From Prorocentrum cordatum (taxonomy: Eukaryota; Sar; Dinophyceae; Prorocentrales; Prorocentraceae), in NCBI GenBank assembly GCA_963575745.1, contig CAUYUJ010001392.1, positions 1 through 64,000 on the forward strand: a DNA stretch of 64,000 nucleotides, read 5' to 3'. Position numbers and translations under genes: made by a program. The notes under the pieces were generated by a model, which saw only the letters and a list, made by a program, of their open reading frames with translations, made no database searches and was not told the DNA's origin. Positions within the stretch are counted from its first letter, which is position 1. Each line of letters starts with the position of its first letter. Positions 63,119-64,000 of the stretch are shown here, one piece after another.

Positions 63119-63635
63119 CATGATTCATGTTGCATGCGTGCACATATGAACGTAAGAAATTCAAGCACCGCGCAATCTGATGTACGGTAAACTTACATGT
63201 AAACAGAACATGGTTGTAGACATTCGTTTTGTGACACGCCCTATCCTGCGACGCGTTGCCCTCATCATCGGATCAACTTGTCTCGTAAGTGGGCAAACGT
63301 ATGATAGCGTGTGTTTGGAAAGGGGAGGGTCAATCAACACCACGCAGTATGGTTGTTATGCAGAACGGTGGGCGGTGATTTATAGATATCATCGCGCGCG
63401 GCCTGCGCCCAGGGTTAACAACTTTCGGCTCTGGCGCGCTTGCCGTCGACGTTTGATTGCGACGGCAAAGGCGACGACGTTTGATCGCGACGACGACGGC
63501 GACGGCGACGACGTCGCTGACGATGGTTTCCATGGTTTTTCCCCAATCATCCTGTCGTGATTGGTCTTCACCTTGAAGAGACAGCGCCCCGCGTCCCTCC
63601 TCTGCCTATCCTTCCTCCCCCCCTCCCTTTTCCCA
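63119..63635. other. Nothing recognised; short GACGAC array
   Basis: 63,445-63,522 contains degenerate GACGACGGCGAC triplets and a GTCGACGTTTGATTGCGAC / GACGACGTTTGATCGCGAC pair. No gene or RNA signature seen. Confidence 0.4.
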
Positions 63636-63639
63636 TTAT

Positions 63640-64000
63640 CATCATCGCATCGTCGTCGTCGTCGCCATCGTCGCCATCGCCGTTATCGCCACCATCATCG
63701 CCACCCATGTCGTCGCACCCGCGACACGCTTCGCGGCCCCACGGGGAACTCCACCGAAGGTCCCAGTCGGAGCGATTACACGCCCCCCCCCCACCCCACC
63801 CCACCCAACCCCCCACCCGCCCACCCATTTCGGCGCGCCCCTCCCACCGAAGGTCCAAGTGGGCGCGGTTACATGCCCCCCCCACCTGCTTCGGCGCGCC
63901 CCTCGCATGCGCTGTGGCACCATTCAAGGAACTCCACCAAATGTGGGTGCGGCAACACGCGTCACCCCACCCATTTCGGCACACCCCTCGCACCTTTCGC
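63640..64000. repeat. ATC/GTC triplets, then ~100-bp satellite (inverted)
   Basis: 63,640-63,710 is ATC/GTC triplet sequence. From about 63,715 the satellite of 4,850-5,165 appears on the opposite strand: CGCGGCCCCACGGGGAACTC, CACCGAAGGTCC, TTTCGGCGCGCCCCTC and GCATGCG, with C-run spacers. About three units; it runs off the window end. Confidence 0.75.

Overview
The window reads as nuclear DNA of a dinoflagellate. Five kinds of evidence support this. (1) A 22-nt match to the dinoflagellate trans-spliced leader lies at 63,097-63,118 (minus strand). (2) Essentially every convincing coding exon over 64 kb is on the minus strand, i.e. one unidirectional gene block. (3) Introns are small, pyrimidine- or GGA-rich, and several need GC-AG splicing. 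(4) The sequence is very GC-rich, with many microsatellites and dispersed repeats. (5) Several proteins belong to large families of unknown function that I recognise as common in dinoflagellates. The genus is not proven; the high GC would fit Prorocentrum-like genomes.

Layout. 0-2.2 kb: GT/GC repeat, G-rich minisatellite and a decayed LINE endonuclease. 2.5-6.2 kb: microsatellites, a small family-type exon, and the first copy of an AGCT-rich dispersed element with a ~100-bp satellite beside it. 6.2-14 kb: a two-part gene and a large eight-exon gene whose splice phases can be largely resolved. 15.2-18.1 kb: a four-exon C5 cytosine DNA methyltransferase with all main motifs in order; two of its introns carry the same ~120-bp repeat. 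18.6-19.5 kb: a 95-bp tandem repeat. 19.5-30.4 kb: a long minus-strand exon series, probably one or two large genes. 30.5-34 kb: low-complexity DNA and AGCT element copy 2. 34.8-38.7 kb: a composite repeat element inside a gene whose introns hold a terminal-inverted-repeat element and a 157-bp hairpin. 39-42 kb: repeats, AGCT copy 3 and an AT-rich foldback element. 42.4-49.1 kb: three further minus-strand genes, AGCT copies 4 and 5, and ATC arrays. 50-55.4 kb: AGCT copy 6, a Lys-rich protein gene, a small palindromic element, the second (inverted) composite element, and an exon cut by a MITE with a 7-bp target duplication. 55.4-60.3 kb: CTA arrays, AGCT copy 7, the ~100-bp satellite again, and a ~140-bp alternating satellite. 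60.8-63.1 kb: an intronless, broken gene copy with a spliced-leader relict at its 5' end, i.e. a retroposed mRNA. 63.6-64 kb: the ~100-bp satellite again.

No pathway links the genes. The methyltransferase is the only one with a confident biochemical role. The strongest leads for something undescribed are mobile-DNA systems: the modular AGCT-array element (seven copies), the GATC/GAT composite element (two inverted copies), an intron that coincides with a terminal-inverted-repeat element, and the SL-tagged retroposed gene.
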